From assembly GCA_030568195.1 (NCBI GenBank), contig JAJLTO010000008.1, positions 669,706 through 733,705 of the forward strand: 64,000 nucleotides of DNA. Direction: 5' to 3'. Origin of the DNA: Dipodascopsis uninucleata var. uninucleata (Eukaryota; Ascomycota; Lipomycetes; Lipomycetales; Lipomycetaceae). This document shows positions 42,345 to 51,493 of this stretch, one piece after another; the stretch's first letter is position 1, and each line of letters opens with the position of its first letter. The position numbers and the translations under genes were made by a program. The notes under the pieces were generated by a model. That model was not told the DNA's origin, searched no databases, and saw nothing but the letters and a program-made list of their open reading frames with translations.

Positions 42345-43600
42345 CAATAATCACTAGAGATACAGATGATATAGTAGTACTTCACGGACGAGTATATAAA
42401 TTGCCCAGGCAACCAACTGTAGTGATCTGTGTGGATGGGTTTGATCCTGAGTATCTTGATCAAGGCTTTGAAGATGGCATTATTCCAAATTTAGCGAAGT
42501 GCTTGCGATCCGGGTTCCATGCAACGGCGAAGTGCTCCATGCCTTCCGTAACCAATGTGAATAACGTGTCGATTATTACTGGAGCGCCTACAGCTATTCA
42601 CGGAATTGCTGGAAATTTTTATCTTGACAGATTTACGAAAGAAGAGCATATGGTTTTGGATGATACTCTGTTGCGAGGATCTACTATATTGGAACAATTG
42701 GCTAATAAAGGTGTTCGTGTTGCGGCAATAACAGCGAAAGATAAACTAAGGAGGATCATCAGTCATGGTCTTTCTCCAGAAAAGGGTTCCATTTGCTTCT
42801 CTTCGCAGTTTGCAAAATCTGCAACATTGGATATTAATGGTATCGACAATGTGGAGGAGATGGTTGGTCGCCCGAGTCCTGATAAGTACTCGGCAGATCT
42901 TTCCATGTATGTACTAGATGCTGGCTTGAAGCTTCTTGAGCTAAACAAAGCTGATCTATTTTATCTCACTTTATCTGATTATATCCAACATAAAAATGCA
43001 CCTGGATCCCCAGCTGCCAATGAGTTTATGAAATCACTAGATGAGCGGGTCGGAAAGTTTATGGCATTGGGTGCAGTCGTAGCTGTGACTGGCGACCACG
43101 GAATGAGCAATAAAACTGATCTCGATGGGAAGCCGAATATTTTGTTTTTGGAAGATGAACTAAATAAGAGATGGCCAACATTACGCGCTCGAGTAATTTG
43201 TCCTATCATTGATCCATATGTAAGACACCACGGTGCCCTCGGATCGTTCGTTAGAGTCCATTTGCTTGGAGAAGTTGATAACATCAACAGCTATATAGAA
43301 TTTTGCCAGTCCTTCCCGCAGGTATTGTGCGTTCATAAAGGTGACGAGGCGGCTGCGCTATACGAAACCCCTCCAGAAGTTGAAGGCGATATAGTTGTTA
43401 TCGCACAAAAAAATGCTGTTATTGGAAGCAGAAAGCAAGAGCACGATCTCTCTAATCTTGCTGATGCTAACTTGAGATCTCACGGTGGACTATCTGAGCA
43501 GTCCATTCCTCTTATTAAGTCAACTCCGCTAAATGAAAAAGAGTTTAATGACAAGAAGATTTGGCGTAACTTTGATGTTTTTCAGATTGCATTGAACTAA
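42341..43600 (+). CDS. phnA: Phosphonoacetate hydrolase (PhnA, alkaline phosphatase superfamily)
   Basis: 419 residues from ATG 42341; the same frame extends to ATG 42257, adding 28 residues that could be a targeting peptide. The enzyme cleaves phosphonoacetate to acetate and phosphate using two zincs. Present are CVDGFDPEY with metal ligand D32, the nucleophile block MPSVTNVNNVS (T71), SDYIQHK (D...H pair), TGDHGM (DH pair) and the late SHGGLSEQ histidine. All are diagnostic for PhnA within the nucleotide pyrophosphatase/phosphodiesterase fold. Length matches bacterial PhnA (about 407-420). A phosphonate-degrading enzyme in a yeast subtelomere suggests transfer from bacteria or another fungus. 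No transporter or other phosphonate gene is visible beside it. It is convergent with the regulator at 43800-45825. Confidence 0.92.
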   Translation: MTIITRDTDDIVVLHGRVYKLPRQPTVVICVDGFDPEYLDQGFEDGIIPNLAKCLRSGFHATAKCSMPSVTNVNNVSIITGAPTAIHGIAGNFYLDRFTKEEHMVLDDTLLRGSTILEQLANKGVRVAAITAKDKLRRIISHGLSPEKGSICFSSQFAKSATLDINGIDNVEEMVGRPSPDKYSADLSMYVLDAGLKLLELNKADLFYLTLSDYIQHKNAPGSPAANEFMKSLDERVGKFMALGAVVAVTGDHGMSNKTDLDGKPNILFLEDELNKRWPTLRARVICPIIDPYVRHHGALGSFVRVHLLGEVDNINSYIEFCQSFPQVLCVHKGDEAAALYETPPEVEGDIVVIAQKNAVIGSRKQEHDLSNLADANLRSHGGLSEQSIPLIKSTPLNEKEFNDKKIWRNFDVFQIALN

Positions 43601-43799
43601 ATCTACTACTATAATATGCTTAGACGTTCAATAATTGCTATTACTTACTATATAACTTATTTTATAAATGGCACTCTTCATTATTCTAGGAAAATCAATA
43701 ACGTGGTTAACAGCCAAATCTCCGATTTATCTATTTTCTCCAAAGTCTTTAATATAGACTTAATGAACCATAAAACTAACTTTCTACTAATACTTCTAT

Positions 43800-45825
43800 T
43801 CAGGTATTTAGAAGACCAGAAAAATCAAAACTAAATCCACTAGAATAGGTGAACATAGTGTCATGCCCTACCGGACAATTTCCAGTACTTGAGAAATTGT
43901 CCTCAATTATAGAGTCGAACATAGAACTTTGCATTGAGTCTGGGCTGTATGTAAGACTGCCCGTACTGCTCATGTATTGACTCACCGCAATTCGTAAACT
44001 TCGTCCAACACTTAGTAAGGGATGCTTGGGATGGAATTTCGGGGAAATCGTTTGTAGTACCTCTACTAAACGGGTCAGAGTATCTGGAATATCTAGCACG
44101 TCTGAACCTGAAATATTGGGTTGAAGCCGCCAAGCTTTAATTAAAGATACAGATGCGAACGCAACCATGGTAGAAAAATAAGACGGAAGAGCTTGTAAGC
44201 AGTTATTTATCCGATCGTCGGTAACGGTATTAATTATGGCCAAAGCACTTTCCAAAGCAAGTCTCTGGAATTTAACATTGCCGTTATTTGAATTTGTCGT
44301 TTGCGATGATTCTGAAGGGTTTCCCCTAAAGGTGTGCGAGAATAGGAAGAGTTTTGCACAGTGGGTGTGAAGCTCGAAAAATTCTCGCCCAGATGGATCA
44401 GACGTATCATCAATTCCCACTAAATCCAATTCTTTGCGCCAGTTATCGTATATCAACCCAAGTTTATCTAGCTCCTTAACGCTATGTTGATTTGCTATTG
44501 AAGTCCCTGTATCGGCACCAAAGGACTCAAAGACGCGACTACTGATAGACCATAATTCTAGTTCACTAATGAGTTTAACATCAGCTCCCTTACTAAACTC
44601 ACTCTGTAAGAAAAAATTAGGGATCCGCAGTGATCGAAATTCGCGGGTCATGGGTGGTTTTCCATAGGCAAGCGAACAATGATGGTCGCATATATAAACA
44701 ATAAAATACAATCTTGTACGCTCGTAGCACTCAATCTTTAGATGTGGCATTTTAGTGATGCATCTATGCAAATTTAACTCAGAAGCCATGCGGACAGCTA
44801 TATTAACTATTAGTATATTCCTAAAAAAATCACATAGCATTCGCATACCTAAAGCAGAGAGAGAAGAAGAGACTTTATTGAGCCAGAATGCACCAACACA
44901 TAGAGCTCGCACGTCGTCAAATTCAGGATTTCGTAAGAAGACTTTAGAGGATACTTCTTTAATATACGCATCATAGCACTTCTGATAGTCACCCGATGCA
45001 ACACAAAATGCTCCTACGGTACATACGGCAGCCGTCAGAAATGAAGATCTTGCGCGAATTTTGGCCAAGCAGTCATTTTCGTCTAATATCCTGTGAACAC
45101 AAGGATCCATGAATCGATGATAAGCAGCAAAATATCGCTCGGCAGCCTCCAGTGATATTAGACTGCACGAAATAAGATCTGGCATCTGGATAGCATATGA
45201 ATCTTGATCCGTTAGAGTAAATGTCACTATAGCCGAGCCGGGAAATGAGCCTAAGTTGCAAGAAAGATTCAGACTGACTTCACTACTTGTGTTAGCCGCT
45301 TGCGACGATGGCATATCATTAGTGACAATAACATCTGGCTTGCTTTCTACAGATGACAATGTTAGATTGTTCGCAACACCGATTTTTCAGGATTCAATAA
45401 TTGTAATTATGCGCCATTATACTTACTGAGGAAATCCTCGCAACTTTTAATTCTTCTTTCCATATCTTCTTTCCATCTGTATGCTAAAGCTGTGAGTTGA
45501 ACCACGACACTGATCTCAACCTTTGATATATTTACTCACCCTGCATCACTTTCGAGAATCATCTGTAGACTTCTATTGACTGTACATGGTAACCCACGAG
45601 ATTTACATCGAGCACACGGGGGATTTTCGTTGCTCATATGGCATTTGATCTATATGCGATAAGTTAATACGTCTGTTAGTGTTAAGAGCATCTTTCACAC
45701 TCCCTCAGTACTCTTACTTTTTGCTTTCGACAGGCAACGCATGCCCGTACTTTTCGAGATATCTCTGGTATTTTACGGTCACCGAAAGATTCTCGAAGAG
45801 CAGTAACGGACGATGGTGGTACCAT
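43800..45825 (-). CDS. Zn2Cys6 transcription factor, four exons, 604 residues
   Basis: Exons complement(43800..45346, 45427..45476, 45540..45649, 45718..45825). Introns of 80, 63 and 68 nt have donors GTAAGT, GTGAGT and GTAAGA; frames join without stops. Exons 1-2 build the zinc cluster CVACRKQKIKC / CARCKSRGLPC with the family follow-on NRSLQMILE, and the tiny exon 3 supplies GWKEDMERRIKSCEDF, a short coiled coil. The fungal-specific middle domain is in exon 4 (for example ERTRLYFIVYICDHHCSLAYGKPP, usual in fungal_trans proteins). It is divergent from the DUF1772 gene (297 bp between starts) and convergent with phnA, so either is a plausible target. The third-intron acceptor (CTGTAG at 45347) was chosen because it keeps the frame. 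Confidence 0.85.
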
Positions 45826-46122
45826 TTTACGCTCAGGTAGTTCAGATAGAAAGCGTGATCGTTGAGAGCGTCGGGATCTTGTAAGAGCAGCTTACATTAT
45901 ATATGTATATAGACTGCTGCGAAAATCGGACTTCTTCCCGGTGTCAGGGTTCGGAATATCATACTGTAATAGTATTCTATAATAAGCTCGCGATCTTGTA
46001 AACACGATTACATTATTTAACGCACCAGAGCATTTTAATTTACATTTACTGCTTTACGCTTAATCATTATAATTTAGTAAATAATCAGATCACATTATTT
46101 TCACTTCGAACTTGTTTTCAGT

Positions 46123-46575
46123 ATGAGCTCTTTATTGAATGGTCTTAATATTCTCTCAACCGCTCTAGCGGGATTTATTCCGTCCGCAATACTTGGATTA
46201 TCTGCGATGGCGATTCCTGCGATTTTGATCCTTCCCCAGCCAGAACAGTCCAAGGCATTTTCTGAAATCTACCGCCGTGGATCTATCATTATGCCATCAT
46301 TATCTGCAGTCACTGCTACTCTACTCGTCACTGTGCACTATGCCATACCATTGGAGAATCGTGCTGGGAGTCTTCGTTTATACACTGCCGCTAGCATGCT
46401 TGCCATCGTTCCATTCACAGCAATCTTCATGTTGAAAGTTGTCGACAAATCGAAAGCTGGAAATGAAGGATCGACGCGAGCAATCAGGCAATGGTCCGTT
46501 CTTAACGTTATCCGCGCACTTTTCCCGCTGACGGGATTCTTGTTGCATTTGATTCACTTCAAAGCACGCTTATAA
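46123..46575 (+). CDS. DUF1772 membrane protein (anthrone-oxygenase-like)
   Basis: 150 residues with four hydrophobic segments (about 10-35, 55-75, 82-105 and 128-146). The arrangement (small integral membrane protein, PFTAIFMLKVV, a linker with W, then LNVIRALFP) is the DUF1772 pattern. Members include cofactor-free anthrone oxygenases of aromatic polyketide pathways, but most are uncharacterised. No polyketide synthase is in the window, so the substrate is unknown. It is divergent from the four-exon Zn2Cys6 regulator, which probably controls it. Confidence 0.85.
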   Translation: MSSLLNGLNILSTALAGFIPSAILGLSAMAIPAILILPQPEQSKAFSEIYRRGSIIMPSLSAVTATLLVTVHYAIPLENRAGSLRLYTAASMLAIVPFTAIFMLKVVDKSKAGNEGSTRAIRQWSVLNVIRALFPLTGFLLHLIHFKARL

Positions 46576-47753
46576 GCTAGCTATCGCCCTCGCCATTAAG
46601 CATCTGCCTTACTAGTCTAAATTTTTCCTATGAATGGCCAATGACGGTTAATACTCAATGATTGCTCTTGTATTGCTTCCCAAAGTATTTTAATCAACTC
46701 TTTATATTCAATTAACTCGCTATTTTTTTTTACTGTGTCTTTGTGAATATATAGCTAGTGCGTTCTGCATCCCGAATTATTATTATTATATATATATATA
46801 TATATATTGCTGTACATTTCACCTTCCATTTTTCTCTTTTAACATGTCTACATTAAATGTAGGATCTTGAAAGGTAGCAAACTCATTGCAGATTTATGAC
46901 TTCTAATCGCTAATTATCGCAACATATCTACGTAATCTATGCATATATAGCTTATTATAGCGACAATGAAGTGTGGTGGGAGCGGCTAGGCTGTTTAAAG
47001 GCAGGAATTAGAGGAGCACCTAGCAGTTGAAATAGCCTACCCCTGAAACCTGTATATTTCTAGGTTTAGCATGGAATATGTGGGAGTAAATTTAAATATG
47101 CTATTTTAAGCATACTATATACTAGAAGAGATATTCTCTACGTTATATCTCTACGGACTCTTATTAAGCAGATAAAATTGTCTGCTGCAGAGAATGTTAG
47201 ATAAGTATGGAGTCTCTCAATCGCTTAAATTTGATAAATACTTATATATCGTGTATCTGATATAGATTAGCCGCACTTCACTCAAAAATTGTCTTTTTTT
47301 CCAGTGAAAGCTTCGTCCATTTGTTGTAATTAATATTCGCTTGTATTCTGGATATAATATCACTGAAATATAAGAAATTGGTAAATTTCAATAAGCTGTA
47401 GCTTATATTTTTGAAAGTTGGTAAAGCACCTTTAATCTGCGGATCATCGACCCGACTATTTATTTGATTGTGCCTGAGATATGTGACCAAGATTTTGAAT
47501 TCTGAAGCGCGATTATTTTATTCTTCATAAACAAGGCCATAACACTTATATCACGGAACACATAACATAATTCAAGTTATTCTACTTCATTTTACTCTAC
47601 GTGTATATGTTAACCTTGAAGTCATCGTAATGTGCTTAGGTAAAATAGGATACTTAATTATACAAAGCGTTATTAATATCAATTCTACAATATGCACATA
47701 TCTGAAATATAGTAAATTCAAAGCTTCCCCATTAAATATCCAAACTCTTCTGT
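46576..47753. other. 1.2-kb intergenic stretch with TAT/TA microsatellite
   Basis: A (TAT)n then (TA)n tract lies at 46776-46807. Otherwise this is AT-rich DNA with no gene; the 3' half is the downstream flank of the GH35 gene. An open frame at 47278-47490 has no family features. Confidence 0.4.
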
Positions 47754-49358
47754 CTAAATTTCGTAATTGTACAGAGAAGCCGTAGCAATTCTTGTTTCTG
47801 CACCAATAGTAATGGCAACAGGATAACCGGCGTAATCAGGATTCTTATTTGGCATCATTACACAATTGCCAGATTGCGTCTCATCTCCATTAAACCATCG
47901 TCTGGTCGTCAGAGAGCCATCAGGGAGTGCTACATTTTCTGCAACACGTAAAAAACCTACCTTTCTGCCTTCTTCGAGAGAAGAAAATCTCACTTGGAAT
48001 CCAGCGCCGATAAGTAAAAATTCATCGTCAGACAATTCGATAATCATACCATAGCCTGTGTCGGGTTTGCCAAAAACTCGTGATCTTTCAATTGTTGCCT
48101 TGTATTTAGTGGTAATAAATTCCTTAGTGGTAGTCTCCCCTTCAACATATTCGTCAAAATAAAATCCTGTAATTTTCTCAGGAGTTTGTTGCGCTTTCAA
48201 GATAAAGAACTCAACTTCTTGTATTAACTTTAGAAGATCTTGGTATTCATTTCCTTCTTCTAAAGTGTCAATTCCGAAAGGACAAGCTCCAAAGGCACAG
48301 TATTTTCCTAACATCAGCAAGACTCTTCTTGCACCAAAAGCATCTCTACGATGCTCGGGGACGAAATATGGCTGATTTCTATGAGAATACCATTGAGATC
48401 GCTCATCATAATCATTGAGATAGATATCGGGAGAAATAAACGACAAAGTAGGAGCAAACTTGATCCAAATATCCAGTACATTACCAACTGCACCACCACT
48501 AGGGTACTTTCCTGGCTTTCCACCTCCAGCCGCATCTGCAGAAGCAGCTTCATTCTGCCAGACGTTTGTAAAGATAGGTATATTATACTGTTGCTTACCG
48601 GCATAAGCAACATAATCTACATAACGTGCATAGTAATATGCCATGAATATCTCGTCTACTCTCTCTCCCAAGCCGAAGACCTCCTCCCACGTGCCTTTAA
48701 GCTTGTATGTGAACGATTCAATATTGTTTTTCAGAGTATAATGCATGTTGTGCCAATCAGATTTGAAGAACTCGAGCAAATCTTCTGGAACACTACTATT
48801 GAATGCTTCATTGGATAGATCTGAGAAATCTCTAGAATCACCTAAAAGACCAACTTCATTCTCACACTGCACCATGATAACTGTAAGATAGTCTTCATCA
48901 ACTTTACGAATATGCTTCATAAGTTCGGCAAATGCCTTGGCATCGGCCTCCTTGATCCTCTCATCGAAGATGGACAGAACTTCTACTGACTTTTTGGTGG
49001 TACCATCTCTTATTTTCATTCTTGGGAATCTCTTGGTATCCCTCCTGATCCAACCAGGGGCGTATGACGACATGCCATTCTTAAAGGCGCCGAACCATAA
49101 AAGAACCAATTTGAGCCCGTGTGATCTGGCATCGTAGATGCACTGTGTAAGCTCACTGAAGTCGAAATGGCCCTCCTCAGGCTCTACTTGGTCCCATGTA
49201 ACAGGTCCCAAGACAGTATTTAAATTAAATGATTTTAATTTTTCCCACCGGCTTCTCATATACTCTCCTGAGCTCATTGATGAGTTTTGGAGCTCCCCGC
49301 CTCTGATTAGAAACGGGGCGTCATTTACATAGAGCTGCCTATTTTTGATATATGACAT
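47754..49358 (-). CDS. GH35 beta-galactosidase-like glycoside hydrolase (DUF5597 type), copy A
   Basis: 534 residues, no signal peptide, so probably intracellular. A (beta/alpha)8 barrel carries GGELQNSS at 20-27, TWDQVEPEEGHFDF (54-67), LKLVLLWFGAFKNG, the acid/base site QCENEVG (E168) and the nucleophile site FVPEHRRD (E335). A C-terminal beta region (about 400-534) matches the DUF5597 extension of bacterial GH35 enzymes such as Cellvibrio Bgl35A. It would remove terminal beta-galactosyl units from small oligosaccharides. Lack of a secretion signal implies that the substrate is imported. It forms a head-to-head pair with a paralogue at 49877, sharing a 518-bp promoter. Confidence 0.92.
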   Translation of the reverse strand: MSYIKNRQLYVNDAPFLIRGGELQNSSMSSGEYMRSRWEKLKSFNLNTVLGPVTWDQVEPEEGHFDFSELTQCIYDARSHGLKLVLLWFGAFKNGMSSYAPGWIRRDTKRFPRMKIRDGTTKKSVEVLSIFDERIKEADAKAFAELMKHIRKVDEDYLTVIMVQCENEVGLLGDSRDFSDLSNEAFNSSVPEDLLEFFKSDWHNMHYTLKNNIESFTYKLKGTWEEVFGLGERVDEIFMAYYYARYVDYVAYAGKQQYNIPIFTNVWQNEAASADAAGGGKPGKYPSGGAVGNVLDIWIKFAPTLSFISPDIYLNDYDERSQWYSHRNQPYFVPEHRRDAFGARRVLLMLGKYCAFGACPFGIDTLEEGNEYQDLLKLIQEVEFFILKAQQTPEKITGFYFDEYVEGETTTKEFITTKYKATIERSRVFGKPDTGYGMIIELSDDEFLLIGAGFQVRFSSLEEGRKVGFLRVAENVALPDGSLTTRRWFNGDETQSGNCVMMPNKNPDYAGYPVAITIGAETRIATASLYNYEI

Positions 49359-49876
49359 TTTTGAGTATCTCTATTATATCTTGAGATTTCTTTTTGCTTT
49401 TCTCGTCTGTAATATTCAGTGAATCAACGACTATACCGAACCGAGGACTTTATAATAAGCATTGTGACATAATAATATAAATCTTAAGTTATTATTTTGC
49501 CTATTTCAAGTCCTGTTCTATTAGAGTTGATTAATTTGAGTTAAGAATTTTGCCGACCAAGAAGATTAGCCGCACAGAAACGAAAAACCAATTTATGATG
49601 GTTAGGCGCCTAAGAACCCGAAGAGCTGCTTTTAGGCTTTTGTCGGCATCCAAAAAGAGCAGTTTATGGATTTTTTGCGGGGTAGAAAAGGCTTATCCAA
49701 ATAATTTCTTTCAGCTTTACAATAAAAAATAGCAATATTGGCAGCTTTCGGGGGGCCATTGCCCTCTCCCGCCGCCTAGTAAAATTTAATATGAAGCAAT
49801 ATATAGCTGAGGATCCAACCATAGTAATTGTTGGAGAATTCTCTGATAATCTGAGATAGTCAGACAAGCTATTAAA
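49359..49876. promoter_or_regulatory. Shared divergent promoter of the two GH35 genes
   Basis: 518 bp lie between the two ATGs. It contains several CGG/CCG triplets (for example CCGAACCGAGG near 49438 and CTTTCGGGGGGCC near 49746) but no perfect palindrome that I can find. The layout favours joint induction of both enzymes. Confidence 0.45.
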
Positions 49877-51493
49877 ATGGTTTCAGAGCTAGTTGATATC
49901 GGCGACTCAAAACAGCTATACGTCAATGGCAAGCCATTTCTTGTCTTGGGCGCTGAGTTACATAACTCATCTGCATCTACAATAGATTGGCTGAGACCTA
50001 TTCTTCCTAAGCTGGTAGATTATAACATTAACACAGTCTTTCTGCCTATCAGTTGGGAAGTCATAGAGCCTGAAGAAGACGTCTTTGATTTTACTCTCCT
50101 CGACGATATAATTGCCGGCTGCAGAGAGCATAAACTTCATATTGGTTTGCTATGGTTTGGTTCGTTCAAGAATGGAGAGTCAGGATATATACCGGCGTGG
50201 ATGAAAAAGCAGCCTGATAGATTTCCAAGATCCAAGACCATGAAAGATGGAAAGCTTATGGTGACAAAGACGCTTTCTGTTTTCGAGGAGGTGAATGTGC
50301 AGGCGGATATTAAGGCCTTCAAGAGACTAATGTTGCATCTTAAGGAAGCCGATTTTGATTCTACGGTTGTAATGGTTCAGGTGCAAAATGAGTCCGGCGT
50401 TCTGTGGGATTCTCGTGATCGATCTGAAGTTGCCAACAAGCACTATCGGCAGCCAGTACCTGCGCAGCTTATGAGCTATCTTAAATCAAATAAACTTGCA
50501 AAGCAGTTCACGACGAAATTCTCGGTCTTGGGCGAATTCGGATCATGGGCTGAAGTTTTCGGCGATAGCGAATTCACAGAAGAGATATTCATGTGCTGGA
50601 ATTATGCATGCTATATTGAGAAAGTTGCCGCTGCCGGTAAGGAAGTTTATTCAATTCCTTTATTTATTAACGCAGCCTTAAATATACCTGATTCAGCGCC
50701 AGTGAAGATCCACAAGCGTCCAGGACAATATCCTTCTGGTGGTGTACTACCCCATAGTATGGATATCTATCGTGCAGCTGGCACAAATATCGATATATAT
50801 AGTCCTGATATTTATGCAGATGAGTTTGAAGAATTCTGCGACGCTTATAGACATAATGGCAATCCTCTGTTGATCCCAGAGACACGCCGTGACTACTATT
50901 CTGCCGAGCGTATGTTTTATGCCTATGGGACATGCAAAGCAATTGGCGTGTCGCCTTTCGGAATTGATAGTGTTTGGGAAGAAAGTGTACTCTTCAAATC
51001 TCACTACAGCATTCTCAAGCAGGTATCTTCTTATGTTTTGGAGGCTCAAAAGAATGATAATATCTTCGGCTTTCATTTCAGAGACGATGTGAAAGTTTCC
51101 AGCCCGATTGAGCACAAATTTGGGAAAATTACAGCTCATATCGATCGTTCTCACAGTTATGGTAAAAATCAGAGTGGGTTTGGCATGATTATGAGGACTA
51201 ACGCTGACGAGTTTTTGGGCGTGGGATTCGGATTCAATGTGTCATTTTCCACTGATTCTGGTCGGAGAATTGAGATCCTTTCGATTCACGAAGGTCACTT
51301 CCTTGATGAAGGAAAATTCAAAGAAACTCGAAGACTCAATGGAGATGAGACTGCTTCGATGTCTAGATGGAATTTTGCTGTGGTAAATCCAGATTATGGC
51401 GACTACCATGTACCTATCTGTTATCCAGCCACTACTGCCATATCATTTTGTAAAATTTTTGAACATGAGTCAATTTACGGCCGCTTTCCTTAG
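49877..51493 (+). CDS. GH35 beta-galactosidase-like glycoside hydrolase (DUF5597 type), copy B
   Basis: 538 residues, clearly paralogous to copy A over its whole length, but diverged. LGAELHNSS (24-32), SWEVIEPEEDVFDF, LLWFGSFKNGESGY, acid/base E172 in VQVQNESG, and nucleophile E335 in LLIPETRRD are present. Where GH35 usually reads QxENE it has QVQNE: the first Glu of the motif is Gln, while the catalytic second Glu is kept. Copy A has the normal motif. The change could alter substrate choice or rate. There is no signal peptide. The divergence suggests the two copies have separate specificities rather than being a dosage pair. Confidence 0.92.
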   Translation: MVSELVDIGDSKQLYVNGKPFLVLGAELHNSSASTIDWLRPILPKLVDYNINTVFLPISWEVIEPEEDVFDFTLLDDIIAGCREHKLHIGLLWFGSFKNGESGYIPAWMKKQPDRFPRSKTMKDGKLMVTKTLSVFEEVNVQADIKAFKRLMLHLKEADFDSTVVMVQVQNESGVLWDSRDRSEVANKHYRQPVPAQLMSYLKSNKLAKQFTTKFSVLGEFGSWAEVFGDSEFTEEIFMCWNYACYIEKVAAAGKEVYSIPLFINAALNIPDSAPVKIHKRPGQYPSGGVLPHSMDIYRAAGTNIDIYSPDIYADEFEEFCDAYRHNGNPLLIPETRRDYYSAERMFYAYGTCKAIGVSPFGIDSVWEESVLFKSHYSILKQVSSYVLEAQKNDNIFGFHFRDDVKVSSPIEHKFGKITAHIDRSHSYGKNQSGFGMIMRTNADEFLGVGFGFNVSFSTDSGRRIEILSIHEGHFLDEGKFKETRRLNGDETASMSRWNFAVVNPDYGDYHVPICYPATTAISFCKIFEHESIYGRFP

